Of a stretch of DNA of 64,000 nucleotides, positions 16,806-24,712 are shown piece after piece. The first letter of the stretch is position 1; each line of letters opens with the position of its first letter. The DNA is from Paenibacillus sonchi (GTDB lineage: Bacteria; Bacillota; Bacilli; Paenibacillales; Paenibacillaceae). The stretch is from contig NZ_CP068595.1 of NCBI RefSeq assembly GCF_016772475.1, positions 3,038,001 through 3,102,000 on the forward strand. Reading direction: 5' to 3'. The notes under the pieces are model-generated. The model was not told where the DNA came from and did no database searches. It was given only the letters and a program-made list of their open reading frames with translations. A program made the position numbers and the translations under genes.

Positions 16806-18503
16806 ATGAGTGTAAGAATGCGCAGAGCTTTATCTTTTACAGCAATCGTACTTGGTTTTTTTATGGCGCTGCTGGATACGACGATTATTAATATCGCCCT
16901 GCCGGAGATGACGCGGCATTTCGGCGGGAGTGTGTCGCGGATTTCCTGGGTGATGAACGGGTATAACCTGGCTTTTGCCGTGTTCATCCTGACTGCTTCC
17001 CGGCTGGCTGATCAATTTGGCCGCAAGAAAGTGTTTATTTTTGGAGTTGCTCTATTTACTCTGACCTCTCTGCTTGCCGGGTTCGCAACATCCCTGGGGA
17101 TGCTGATTCTGCTGCGGGTGATCCAGGGTCTGGCCGGGGCTATTATTGTTCCGGTCACCATTCCTCTGACCACGACCACTTTTCCCAAAGAGATGCATGG
17201 CCTGATCATTGGCATATGGGGAGCCGTTTCGGGGGTGGCTGCAGCGAGCGGTCCGGCGCTTGGCGGGATTCTGACGCAGAACCTGAGCTGGGAGTGGATC
17301 TTTTTTGTTAACGTGCCGCTGGGTGTGCTGAGTATTGTGCTGACGGCTGTCTTCATTCAGGAATCGCGGGATGATACGGCAGGCCGTTCGATTGATTATG
17401 GCGGAACTCTTGGAATTACCGGAGCCATGTTCTTCATTACGTACGCACTGATCAAGGTGCAGGATTATGGCTGGAGTTCAGGAAAGACCCTTGCGCTGCT
17501 GGGTGCGGGATTAGTGTTCCTGCTGCTGTTCATCCTTACGCAGTGGAAAGGGAAGGAGCCAATGCTGCCATTGTCACTGATGCGGATACGTACCTTCAAC
17601 AGTGCTTCCCTGACCCTGCTGATTGTCGGTGCGGCACTGATGAATCTTTCCCTGCTGACCTCCTTCTTCCTGACGCGGATGATGGGGATGACCGAGCTGA
17701 AGGCCGGGCTTGTGCTGTCCATGGTCGCTGTGGGCTCCATCGTCAGTTCGGCGGTTTCCGGGCCGCTGTCCTCGAAATACGGCAGCCATCTGTTCGCTGC
17801 AGCCGGTATTGTAGTCACGGGCGGTGCGATGTATTCCATGAGCGGGCTTCACGCGGACTCGGCGGTGGCGGAGGTAGTGGTGCGCCTGCTGGTGGCAGGT
17901 GTCGGCATAGGCCTTACAATGGCGCCGGTGATGTCTTCCGCCGTCCGCAACGTTCCGGAGGACAAGGTGGGCATTTCTTCGGGAGTCACCAATATGGCGA
18001 AGTCGCTGGGCAGCGTCATTGGGGTAGCTATTATAGTGACTGTACTGCAGCACAACATGGACAGCGAACTGGGAAAAGCGGGGAATCACCTGTCTGAAGC
18101 CATCCAGGCAGATGTTAAGCTGCAGCCTATTGTCAAAACTGTTCTAGCGGAAACAGCAGCTTCCATCAGTAAGGAGGGGTCTGCGCCGATGGGAGGAAAC
18201 AGCGGCAAAGCTGACCCTGCAGCAGCCGTGGCACATGCGGTTGAGCTTGCTGCGGCAAAGCTTCCGCCTGCGGAACAAAAGGCTTTTGCAGCGGACAGCG
18301 CCAATCAATTGCGGGAAGCCAAGCTGCTCTTGTCTCAAGCGGGGAACGGGATGCAGCAGGCGGCTGTCGAGGGATTCCGCCGGACCTTTGTTTTTGCCGG
18401 CCTGCTGATGATTCCGGGGATACTGTTCGCTCTCCTGAGCGACAAGCGGCGCAAGCCCGAGGAGCCGGCGGCAGTTGCCGAACCGGCGGTGTTGGAGCGG
18501 TAG
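16806..18503 (+). CDS. MFS multidrug exporter, DHA2 (EmrB/QacA) family
   Basis: ATG 16806 is favoured (GGAGG at 16792-16796, 9 nt spacing) over ATG 16800. The 565-residue protein has 14 predicted membrane helices, the early motif LDTTIINIALPEM and motif A (SRLADQFGRKKVF), both typical of DHA2 drug/proton antiporters. An Ala-rich loop of about 100 residues (near 420-520) precedes the last helix. It should export hydrophobic drugs or cations using the proton gradient, under the adjacent TetR repressor. A terminator follows. Confidence 0.9.
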   Translation: MSVRMRRALSFTAIVLGFFMALLDTTIINIALPEMTRHFGGSVSRISWVMNGYNLAFAVFILTASRLADQFGRKKVFIFGVALFTLTSLLAGFATSLGMLILLRVIQGLAGAIIVPVTIPLTTTTFPKEMHGLIIGIWGAVSGVAAASGPALGGILTQNLSWEWIFFVNVPLGVLSIVLTAVFIQESRDDTAGRSIDYGGTLGITGAMFFITYALIKVQDYGWSSGKTLALLGAGLVFLLLFILTQWKGKEPMLPLSLMRIRTFNSASLTLLIVGAALMNLSLLTSFFLTRMMGMTELKAGLVLSMVAVGSIVSSAVSGPLSSKYGSHLFAAAGIVVTGGAMYSMSGLHADSAVAEVVVRLLVAGVGIGLTMAPVMSSAVRNVPEDKVGISSGVTNMAKSLGSVIGVAIIVTVLQHNMDSELGKAGNHLSEAIQADVKLQPIVKTVLAETAASISKEGSAPMGGNSGKADPAAAVAHAVELAAAKLPPAEQKAFAADSANQLREAKLLLSQAGNGMQQAAVEGFRRTFVFAGLLMIPGILFALLSDKRRKPEEPAAVAEPAVLER

Positions 18504-18521
18504 TTCCAACTCAGAAAAGAT

Positions 18522-18553
18522 CAAGCGGCTCTTTTGCAGAGCCGCTTCTTTTT
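18522..18553 (+). terminator. Terminator of the MFS exporter gene
   Basis: AAGCGGCTC pairs with GAGCCGCTT around the loop TTTTGCA, followed by CTTTTT. Confidence 0.87.
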
Positions 18554-18556
18554 ATG

Positions 18557-18603
18557 TTGACAGCAGCATTATACTGTATTAATAATAGTAGTACAGTTAA
18601 TAC
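18557..18603 (+). promoter_or_regulatory. Promoter and candidate operator of the GntR-ABC operon
   Basis: TTGACA (18557-18562) followed by a weak AT-rich -10 near 18580, and an inverted repeat GTATTAA (18576-18582) to TTAATAC (18597-18603). The position fits autorepression by the YtrA-type regulator encoded next. Confidence 0.6.
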
Positions 18604-18646
18604 ACTAGAGTGTTTGCCGGATACAGCACACGAAAGGAGGACTGTT

Positions 18647-19027
18647 ATGTTCGAATTGGACATCCGCAGCCGGAAGCCGATCTACGAGCAGTTGAATGAT
18701 AAAGTCAAGGAGCTGATCATGCACGGGATTTTACGAGCGGATGAGCAGCTTCCATCGGTAAGAACCTTGTCCTCGCAGCTTACAGTGAATCCCAATACCA
18801 TTCAGAAAGCCTACCGCGAACTGGAGCGGGAAGGCTATATCTATTCATTGCAGGGCAAAGGGAGCTTTGTGGCTCCGCTGCAGCAGGGGCAGAACGAGAG
18901 CAAAAAAGCAGAACTCCGGGAGGAGCTGCTGCGCCTGATGGCAGAAGCGGTCTACCTCGGATTTACCGAAAATGAAATTGGGGCATTGTACCGTCAGGTG
19001 CTGGAGCAGAGAGAGAAGGGAGAATAG
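18647..19027 (+). CDS. GntR-family regulator, YtrA subfamily
   Basis: ATG 18647 follows GAAAGGAGG. The 126-residue protein has a GntR winged helix (RKPIYEQLNDKVKELI to LQGKGSFVA) and only a short C-terminal dimerisation tail, the YtrA pattern. Such regulators usually repress an ABC exporter encoded in the same operon and respond to wall-active antibiotics. The next gene begins 2 bp after its stop. Confidence 0.9.
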   Translation: MFELDIRSRKPIYEQLNDKVKELIMHGILRADEQLPSVRTLSSQLTVNPNTIQKAYRELEREGYIYSLQGKGSFVAPLQQGQNESKKAELREELLRLMAEAVYLGFTENEIGALYRQVLEQREKGE

Positions 19028-19029
19028 CC

Positions 19030-19932
19030 ATGATTGAAATACGCGGAGTCAGTAAAAGCTTTCAGGGCGAAAAGGCTGTTGACAGCCTGTCGCTGACGGT
19101 ACATAAAGGTGCCATTTATGGCCTGCTCGGTTCAAACGGGGCAGGGAAAACCACACTGCTGAAAACACTCGCCGGCATCTACCGGCCTGAGGAAGGCACC
19201 GTCAAGATCGGCGGCCAGCCGGTGTTTGAGAGTCCGCAGGTGAAGCAGGGCCTCATTTTTATGCCGGACAGCCCTTACTTCTTTCCGCAGGCCTCGCTCA
19301 AGACGATGGCGGCCTTCTACCGTTCGGTTTATCCGGGCTTCAGCGACAAACGTTTTGAGGAACTGGGCACAGTGTTCCGGCTCGATATGGGACGCAAGCT
19401 AAGCCGCTTCTCCAAAGGCATGCAGCGCCAGGCGGCCTTTTGGCTCGCGCTCAGCTGCAGACCGGATGTGCTGATTATGGATGAGCCGATTGACGGCCTG
19501 GACCCGGTAATGCGCCGCCAGATTAAAAACCTTTTGTTCCAGGAGGTTGCCGAGCGGGAGCTGACCGTGCTGATCTCTTCGCATAATCTTCGGGAGATCG
19601 AGGATCTGTGTGACCATGTCGGCATTATGCATCACGGCCGGATGCTGGTTGAGAAGGATCTGGATGATCTTAAGGCGGATACGCATAAGGTTCAGGTAGC
19701 TTTTCGCGATGAGCGCCATGCGGATGCACTGGCGGCCAAGCTGCAAATTCTCCATCAGGAGCGGCGGGGCAGTGTGGATCTGTATATCGTAAAAGGCGAC
19801 CGGGAGCGGATTTCGAAAGTGATCCATGTCTATGAGCCGTATGTGTTCGATCTGCTTCCCTTGACGCTGGAGGAAATCTTTATTTATGAAATGGGGGATG
19901 CCGGGTATGACGCGCAGCCGATACTTCTTTAA
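19030..19932 (+). CDS. ABC transporter ATP-binding protein
   Basis: A 300-residue single ABC domain with Walker A GSNGAGKTT, signature-like SRFSKGMQRQ, Walker B VLIMDEP and the switch His (SSHN). The C-terminal 80 residues form an accessory domain seen in YtrB-like exporter ATPases. It pairs with the permease encoded next, whose start overlaps its 3' end by 26 bp. Confidence 0.9.
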   Translation: MIEIRGVSKSFQGEKAVDSLSLTVHKGAIYGLLGSNGAGKTTLLKTLAGIYRPEEGTVKIGGQPVFESPQVKQGLIFMPDSPYFFPQASLKTMAAFYRSVYPGFSDKRFEELGTVFRLDMGRKLSRFSKGMQRQAAFWLALSCRPDVLIMDEPIDGLDPVMRRQIKNLLFQEVAERELTVLISSHNLREIEDLCDHVGIMHHGRMLVEKDLDDLKADTHKVQVAFRDERHADALAAKLQILHQERRGSVDLYIVKGDRERISKVIHVYEPYVFDLLPLTLEEIFIYEMGDAGYDAQPILL

Positions 19933-21952
19933 TAGCAGTGTTATCCGCCAGAGTTTGCGCCAGCACGGCTGGATTGGAATCATCTATACCTTGGGCTTGC
20001 TGTTCTCGCTTCCGCTGCAGCTCTTTATGAGCAGTTATCCGGGTGCCGACCCGCAGAAGATAGATACCCTGTTCCGTGTGGGCGGGAATATACAAATGCT
20101 GTTCATCATCTCGCTGCCGGCCGCTGCCGGGCTGTTCCTGTTCCGCTATTTGCAGTCCAGAAGGGCTTCCGATCTGTGGCACAGCCTTCCGCTGCGGCGG
20201 GAGCATTTGCTTACGGCGCATCTGGCTGGCGGACTAGGGCTGCTGCTGCTGCCGGTATGGCTAACCGCTGCGGTCACGGCAATGGTTACCCCTATGAACG
20301 GAAATATGTACATTTATCAGGGAACGGATATCTGGAGCTGGTGCCTGACGGTCAGCATTCTTACGCTGTTTCTCTTTGTGTTCAGCATCTTTGTCGGCAT
20401 ATGCACGGGACAAACCGTACTCCAGGGAATCATTATTTATATTCTGCTGCTCCTTCCGGCGGTGCTGATGGAGCTGGTCAATCTCCATCTCAACAGGTAT
20501 CTCTACGGTTACCCGGAATGGTTTGGCCTCAGTAATGACAGATTGGTCTGGTCGCCATTATTGCATCTTATTGTTCTGGCGGAAGAGCCCTACAGTACGG
20601 GGGAATTATGGGCCTACAGCGGTTTGTCGCTTGTGTTCATCGTCTTTTCTTATATCTTGTACCGCAAGCGCAGCGCGGAAAAGTCCGGGCAGGCAATTGC
20701 CTTCACCTATTTCAATCCGCTGTTCAAAGCCGGGGTTATGCTGTGTGCGATGCTTCTGGCGGGAACGTATTTTGCTGCCGTTAAGCCGCATCAGGCGGGC
20801 TGGGTTCTGTGCAGCCATTTTGCCGGGGCGCTGCTTGGTTATATCGCGGCAGAAATGATTATCCGCAAAACCTGGCACATCCTGTCCCGCAGAGTGCCGC
20901 TGGAATTCGCGGTCTATGGGGTATTGCTGGGTTTGCTGATCTACATTCCGGTGTCCGGATTAACCGGATATGAGGACCGGGTGCCGGCTGCGGAACATAT
21001 AAAGGGAGTGTATGCGGGAAGTAATTACAGGATGTACAGCGATGATTCATATAACAGATATGCCTCCGGTGAGATTGCAAAGGTTTCATCCGGCAGCAGG
21101 GTGCCTTTTTCCGGCGGTCAGCAATATATTGAAGCTGTCCGCAACCTTCACCAGACGCTCGTTACGATGCGTCCCGACAAGAACGCCTTCCCGCTTGAGG
21201 GATACACCCGTGGCAGCAGGATGTTCACCTTGGCTTATCAATTGGATAACGGACGTACGGTGGTGCGTGAGTACCTGATTCCGGCCCAGGGCTTTGAACC
21301 GGAAATGAAAGCGGTCATGGGAAATGAAGATTTCAAGCGTGCGGAATATGATATTCAGGCGCTTACTACGGAAATTGAAAGCTTCAGGCTATCCAACCGG
21401 AATCTGGTGGTTAGAATTACCGAGCCGGAGGACGTTCAGGAGTTCAAGGATATTCTGATCAGAGAAAAGCTGAATATGTCCTACGAGGATCAGAATGAGG
21501 GGCAATTGCCGATTGCGTATATCCAGCCTATCAACAAGCCTGCAGAAGAAGGCAGCGGAAGGGCAACAGTAACTGTTACTCGCAATTACGAATGGCTGCC
21601 CTCCTACAAGGAATTGGGCAACTGGATGGAGCAGAAGGGGTTTGCGGACAAAATCCGCACCACCGCGCAAGACGTAAAATCGGCTGAAATTATTAAAGAT
21701 GATTATAAGGGCAAGCTTTCCCCGGAGAAAATCTACAATCTTGAGCTGCACATGTCTCTGGCCCGCCAGCAGAAGCTTTCAGTTGTTACCCGGGATAAGA
21801 AGCTGATTGCCGGCATCCTGGAAAATCAGCGCGAGTATTCGGGCAAAAACGGGATGTATGCAGCTAAGCTGGAATATACAGACGGAGACACCCAATATGT
21901 ATCCCTTGGCGGGGAGGGGCTGGAACCTGCCCTGAAGCAGTTGCTCCCGTAG
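19907..21952 (+). CDS. ABC exporter permease with large extracytoplasmic domain
   Basis: Start 19907 follows a GGGGGA site. The 681-residue protein has about eight membrane helices in residues 15-355, then a soluble C-terminal part of about 320 residues with repeated short alpha/beta stretches and no recognised enzyme motif. Operon position behind a YtrA-type regulator and ATPase suggests an ABC-2 permease responding to cell-envelope stress. Substrate unknown. A terminator lies 40 bp downstream. Confidence 0.8.
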   Translation: MTRSRYFFNSSVIRQSLRQHGWIGIIYTLGLLFSLPLQLFMSSYPGADPQKIDTLFRVGGNIQMLFIISLPAAAGLFLFRYLQSRRASDLWHSLPLRREHLLTAHLAGGLGLLLLPVWLTAAVTAMVTPMNGNMYIYQGTDIWSWCLTVSILTLFLFVFSIFVGICTGQTVLQGIIIYILLLLPAVLMELVNLHLNRYLYGYPEWFGLSNDRLVWSPLLHLIVLAEEPYSTGELWAYSGLSLVFIVFSYILYRKRSAEKSGQAIAFTYFNPLFKAGVMLCAMLLAGTYFAAVKPHQAGWVLCSHFAGALLGYIAAEMIIRKTWHILSRRVPLEFAVYGVLLGLLIYIPVSGLTGYEDRVPAAEHIKGVYAGSNYRMYSDDSYNRYASGEIAKVSSGSRVPFSGGQQYIEAVRNLHQTLVTMRPDKNAFPLEGYTRGSRMFTLAYQLDNGRTVVREYLIPAQGFEPEMKAVMGNEDFKRAEYDIQALTTEIESFRLSNRNLVVRITEPEDVQEFKDILIREKLNMSYEDQNEGQLPIAYIQPINKPAEEGSGRATVTVTRNYEWLPSYKELGNWMEQKGFADKIRTTAQDVKSAEIIKDDYKGKLSPEKIYNLELHMSLARQQKLSVVTRDKKLIAGILENQREYSGKNGMYAAKLEYTDGDTQYVSLGGEGLEPALKQLLP

Positions 21953-21993
21953 CTCCCCCGAAAGAAGGTGTATCTTTGACTCACTACTATACT

Positions 21994-22036
21994 GTCCCCC
22001 TTGTCCGGTGATTGTTCCGGCGGGGGCATTTTTTTT
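21994..22036 (+). terminator. Terminator of the GntR-ABC operon
   Basis: CCCCC (21996-22000) pairs with GGGGG (22022-22026) around CCGG/CCGG, followed by CA and eight T. Confidence 0.85.
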
Positions 22037-22070
22037 GCTCCGGGGGAGGGTTGTCTGACATCGATTCAGG

Positions 22071-22100
22071 TTGACAAAACCTGGAACCTTGAATTATGCT
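22071..22100 (+). promoter_or_regulatory. Promoter upstream of the leader reading frame and RNA-repair genes
   Basis: TTGACA (22071-22076), 18-bp spacer, TATGCT (22095-22100). Confidence 0.6.
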
Positions 22101-22177
22101 TTTGGAATATTACACAGGCAGCTTGATGTCACTTCATGAAGCAAATGCTCATCACACTTTAAGGAGGCCAGGACCAG

Positions 22178-22315
22178 ATGAATGAACAAGGAAAACATTC
22201 GAACCCTCATAATCCCAATATGTTTCCTGTTCATCGGTCCGCCTCGTTCAGAAGGTCAGCCCTTGCAGCGGTATCTGTATTTCCGGCAGCAGCATATACA
22301 GTTGTTTTCCGGTAA
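22178..22315 (+). CDS. Small 45-residue reading frame, possible leader peptide
   Basis: ATG 22178 has a full AAGGAGG site at 22161-22167. The product begins MNEQGKHSNPHNPNM and ends TVVFR. It is basic, with a hydrophobic patch (ALAAVSVFPAAAYTVV). No homologue is recognised. It sits between a good promoter and a terminator that lies just before rlaP, so it could be a leader peptide of an attenuator, a small membrane peptide, or the remnant of a longer gene. Confidence 0.5.
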   Translation: MNEQGKHSNPHNPNMFPVHRSASFRRSALAAVSVFPAAAYTVVFR

Positions 22316-22347
22316 TTATATGCCTGAATTTGCATAGCGGCAGCCCG

Positions 22348-22377
22348 GCCATGGACGATGGAGTCCATGGCTTTTTT
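22348..22377 (+). terminator. Terminator or attenuator immediately before rlaP
   Basis: GCCATGGAC (22348-22356) pairs with GTCCATGGC (22363-22371), followed by TTTTTT. Only 37 bp separate it from the rlaP start, too little for an ordinary separate promoter and leader. Confidence 0.8.
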
Positions 22378-22414
22378 GTATTTTCTTGTGGTCAAGAAAA
22401 AGGAGAGATGCACA

Positions 22415-23209
22415 ATGTCAGATATTCATACATCCATTATCCGCGAGCTTCGCGCCATCGAAGCGGAGGAGAATGTCCGTATCCTGTATGCTTGTGAATC
22501 CGGCAGCAGGGCCTGGGGGTTCCCTTCCAAAGACAGTGACTACGATGTGCGGTTTCTCTATTTGCGCCGGCCTGAGGCCTATCTGTCAATCTTTGAGCAG
22601 AGGGATGTCATTGAGCGCCCGATCAGCGATTTGCTGGACATCAACGGATGGGACCTGAAAAAGGGACTTACCCTTTTCCGCAAATCCAACCCGCCGCTGC
22701 TGGAGTGGCTGCAGTCTCCGGTCCGTTATGAAGAAAACTATACCGTGGCGGAGAGCATCCGCAGCTTGTCGCCGCTTGGATTTTCGCCCAAATCCTGTGT
22801 GTATCATTATCTTCACATGGCCCGGGGGAATTACCGGACTTACCTTCAGGGCAGCGAGGTCAAAATCAAGAAATACTTCTATGTTCTCCGTCCGCTTCTG
22901 GCCTGCGCCTGGATTGAGAAATATCAGGAGGTGCCGCCCCTCGACTTCACCACACTGGTAAAGGACCTGATTCCTGAAGGCAGCGAACTGAGAGAAACGG
23001 TCGAAAGGCTGGTGGTCCGCAAGAAGTCCGGTGATGAATTGAATCTGGAGCCGCGGATTGAGGGTATTAACAAGTACCTGGAGCAGCAGATCAGCCATTT
23101 TGAAGAGAGTGCGGCCCGGTTTGGATCAGGGAACGGGGTAGAAGACAACGTGCTGGATGAACTGTTCCGTTCCGCACTGCTTGAGGTATGGGGCGGTGAG
23201 AGCCGCTGA
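22415..23209 (+). CDS. rlaP: RNA-repair-associated nucleotidyltransferase RlaP
   Basis: ATG 22415 follows an AGGAGAG site. The 264-residue protein belongs to the predicted polymerase-beta-type nucleotidyltransferases (YcgL/COG3541), with the catalytic pattern GSRAWGFPSKDSDYDVRF: the GS and the paired Asp of DYD bind nucleotide and metal. In bacteria this family is linked to the Pnkp/Hen1 RNA-repair operon, as here. Its reaction is not established; it may add nucleotides to or modify broken RNA ends. First structural gene of the cluster; hen1 begins 46 bp downstream. Confidence 0.88.
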   Translation: MSDIHTSIIRELRAIEAEENVRILYACESGSRAWGFPSKDSDYDVRFLYLRRPEAYLSIFEQRDVIERPISDLLDINGWDLKKGLTLFRKSNPPLLEWLQSPVRYEENYTVAESIRSLSPLGFSPKSCVYHYLHMARGNYRTYLQGSEVKIKKYFYVLRPLLACAWIEKYQEVPPLDFTTLVKDLIPEGSELRETVERLVVRKKSGDELNLEPRIEGINKYLEQQISHFEESAARFGSGNGVEDNVLDELFRSALLEVWGGESR

Positions 23210-23255
23210 ACCCCGTAGAGAGAAAATCAAGTGACGTTAAGGAGAGATGGACTCT

Positions 23256-24712
23256 ATGCATTTAATCATTAGAGCGGTTGGCGCGGGTGCGGGCATGCTG
23301 TCCCACCTGCTGGCCAAAAATCCCAATAACCTGTACGACCGGATGGAAAAGGATGCCCGGGTGCGCATCGTCTTTACCGCCTCTTCGGAGGACGAAACGG
23401 AAGCGGTTATTTTTGTTACGCCAGACCCGGTTGAGCTGGTAAAAGGCGCTTCTTCGGCGCACAATGATATTACGCAGTATATCAATGACCGTGAATTTGT
23501 GGTGAGCAGCCTGTTCTGCACCTACATCCGTTCCGCACTCGGCACGGCGCTGAACGGCAAAACGAAGGAAGCTTACCGGCCATGGGCCGGGCGGAAGCTG
23601 GCCCTGGAGCTTACCTTTGGGCCTGTTGCATCCAATTTGCCGGATGTGGCATTGGAAGGGCTGTTCACAGCTCTTGGCTATGAGGTATTGCTGGAGCGGG
23701 GGCATGCCGGATATACCTTTAATCTGAAGAGCCGCAGCTCTGTCCGGTACATCAGGCTTAAGGGGATGCAGACGCTGCAGACGGCGCTCCGTCAGCTGTT
23801 CGTGCTGATTCCTGCACTGGATGACTACAAGCATTACTACATCAGCGATGATGAGGTGGACAAAATCAGGCGCTACGGGGAAGGCTGGCTGGAGGATCAT
23901 CCCCAACGCGGACTGATTCTGAAACGCACTCTGCGTTTCGCCGGGGCAATCCGGCAATATGAGAGTCTGATGTCCAGTGGCGGGCATCTGGCAGGGACTC
24001 AGGCGCCGGATGAAGAAGCGGGAGAGATGGCTCGGGAGGGAGCTCTGTCCCCGCCGGGGGCAGCAGCTGCGGCCGAGGCTGATGCAGACGCAGCGCCGAA
24101 GGCCAGGCTGAATGATCTGCGTTATGCCGCAATCGCGGACGTGGTAGAGAATCTCTCGCTGAGGCGCAGCATCGTGGACTTCGGCTCCGGGGAAGGAAAA
24201 CTCTCCGCGCGGCTCAGCAGTGTGCCGGGGTGCGTGAGATCAAGGCGGTGGAGCCTTCCGCCGCGGCACAGCTGCGGGCGATGGACCGTTTCGCCAAGCT
24301 GGAGGGAAAGGCTGGTGTTCCTGTACCGGAGCCGGTGACGGGATCGCTGTTCTATTACGATGAATCGCTGCGGAACAAGGATGTGATGATTCTCTGCGAG
24401 GTTATCGAGCATATAGATGAATACCGGCTTGGCCGGGTGATGGATACGATTTTTCACGAATATACACCCGGGACGCTGATTATTACTACACCTAACAAGG
24501 AATACAACGAAGTATATGAGATGGATCAGGAGGAAATGCGCCATGGAGACCACCGTTTTGAGTGGAGCCGGGAAGCTTTTGCCGCATGGTGTTCCCGCTG
24601 GACTGAGGCTTATAACTATTCCGTCCGGCTGAGCGGGATCGGCGAATTCGCGCAGGATTATGGATACCCGACGCAGATGGCCATATTTACGAAGGAGGAT
24701 ACGTTGTTATGA
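23256..24712 (+). CDS. hen1: RNA 3'-terminal 2'-O-methyltransferase Hen1 (frame broken at a G4 run)
   Basis: Start 23256 has AAGGAG 11 nt upstream; ATG 23247 is too close to it. One G added at 24227-24230 joins the two frames into about 485 residues. The N-terminal half is the Hen1-specific ligase-activating domain (MHLIIRAVGAGAGMLSHLL onward). The C-terminal half is a methyltransferase with the SAM motif VDFGSGEGKL and the metal-site motifs EVIEH and HGDHRFEW. Hen1 methylates the 2'-OH of the 3' end of ribotoxin-cleaved RNA before ligation, protecting the repaired site. A low-complexity Ala/Glu linker joins the domains. The stop overlaps the pnkp start (ATGA). Confidence 0.88.
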
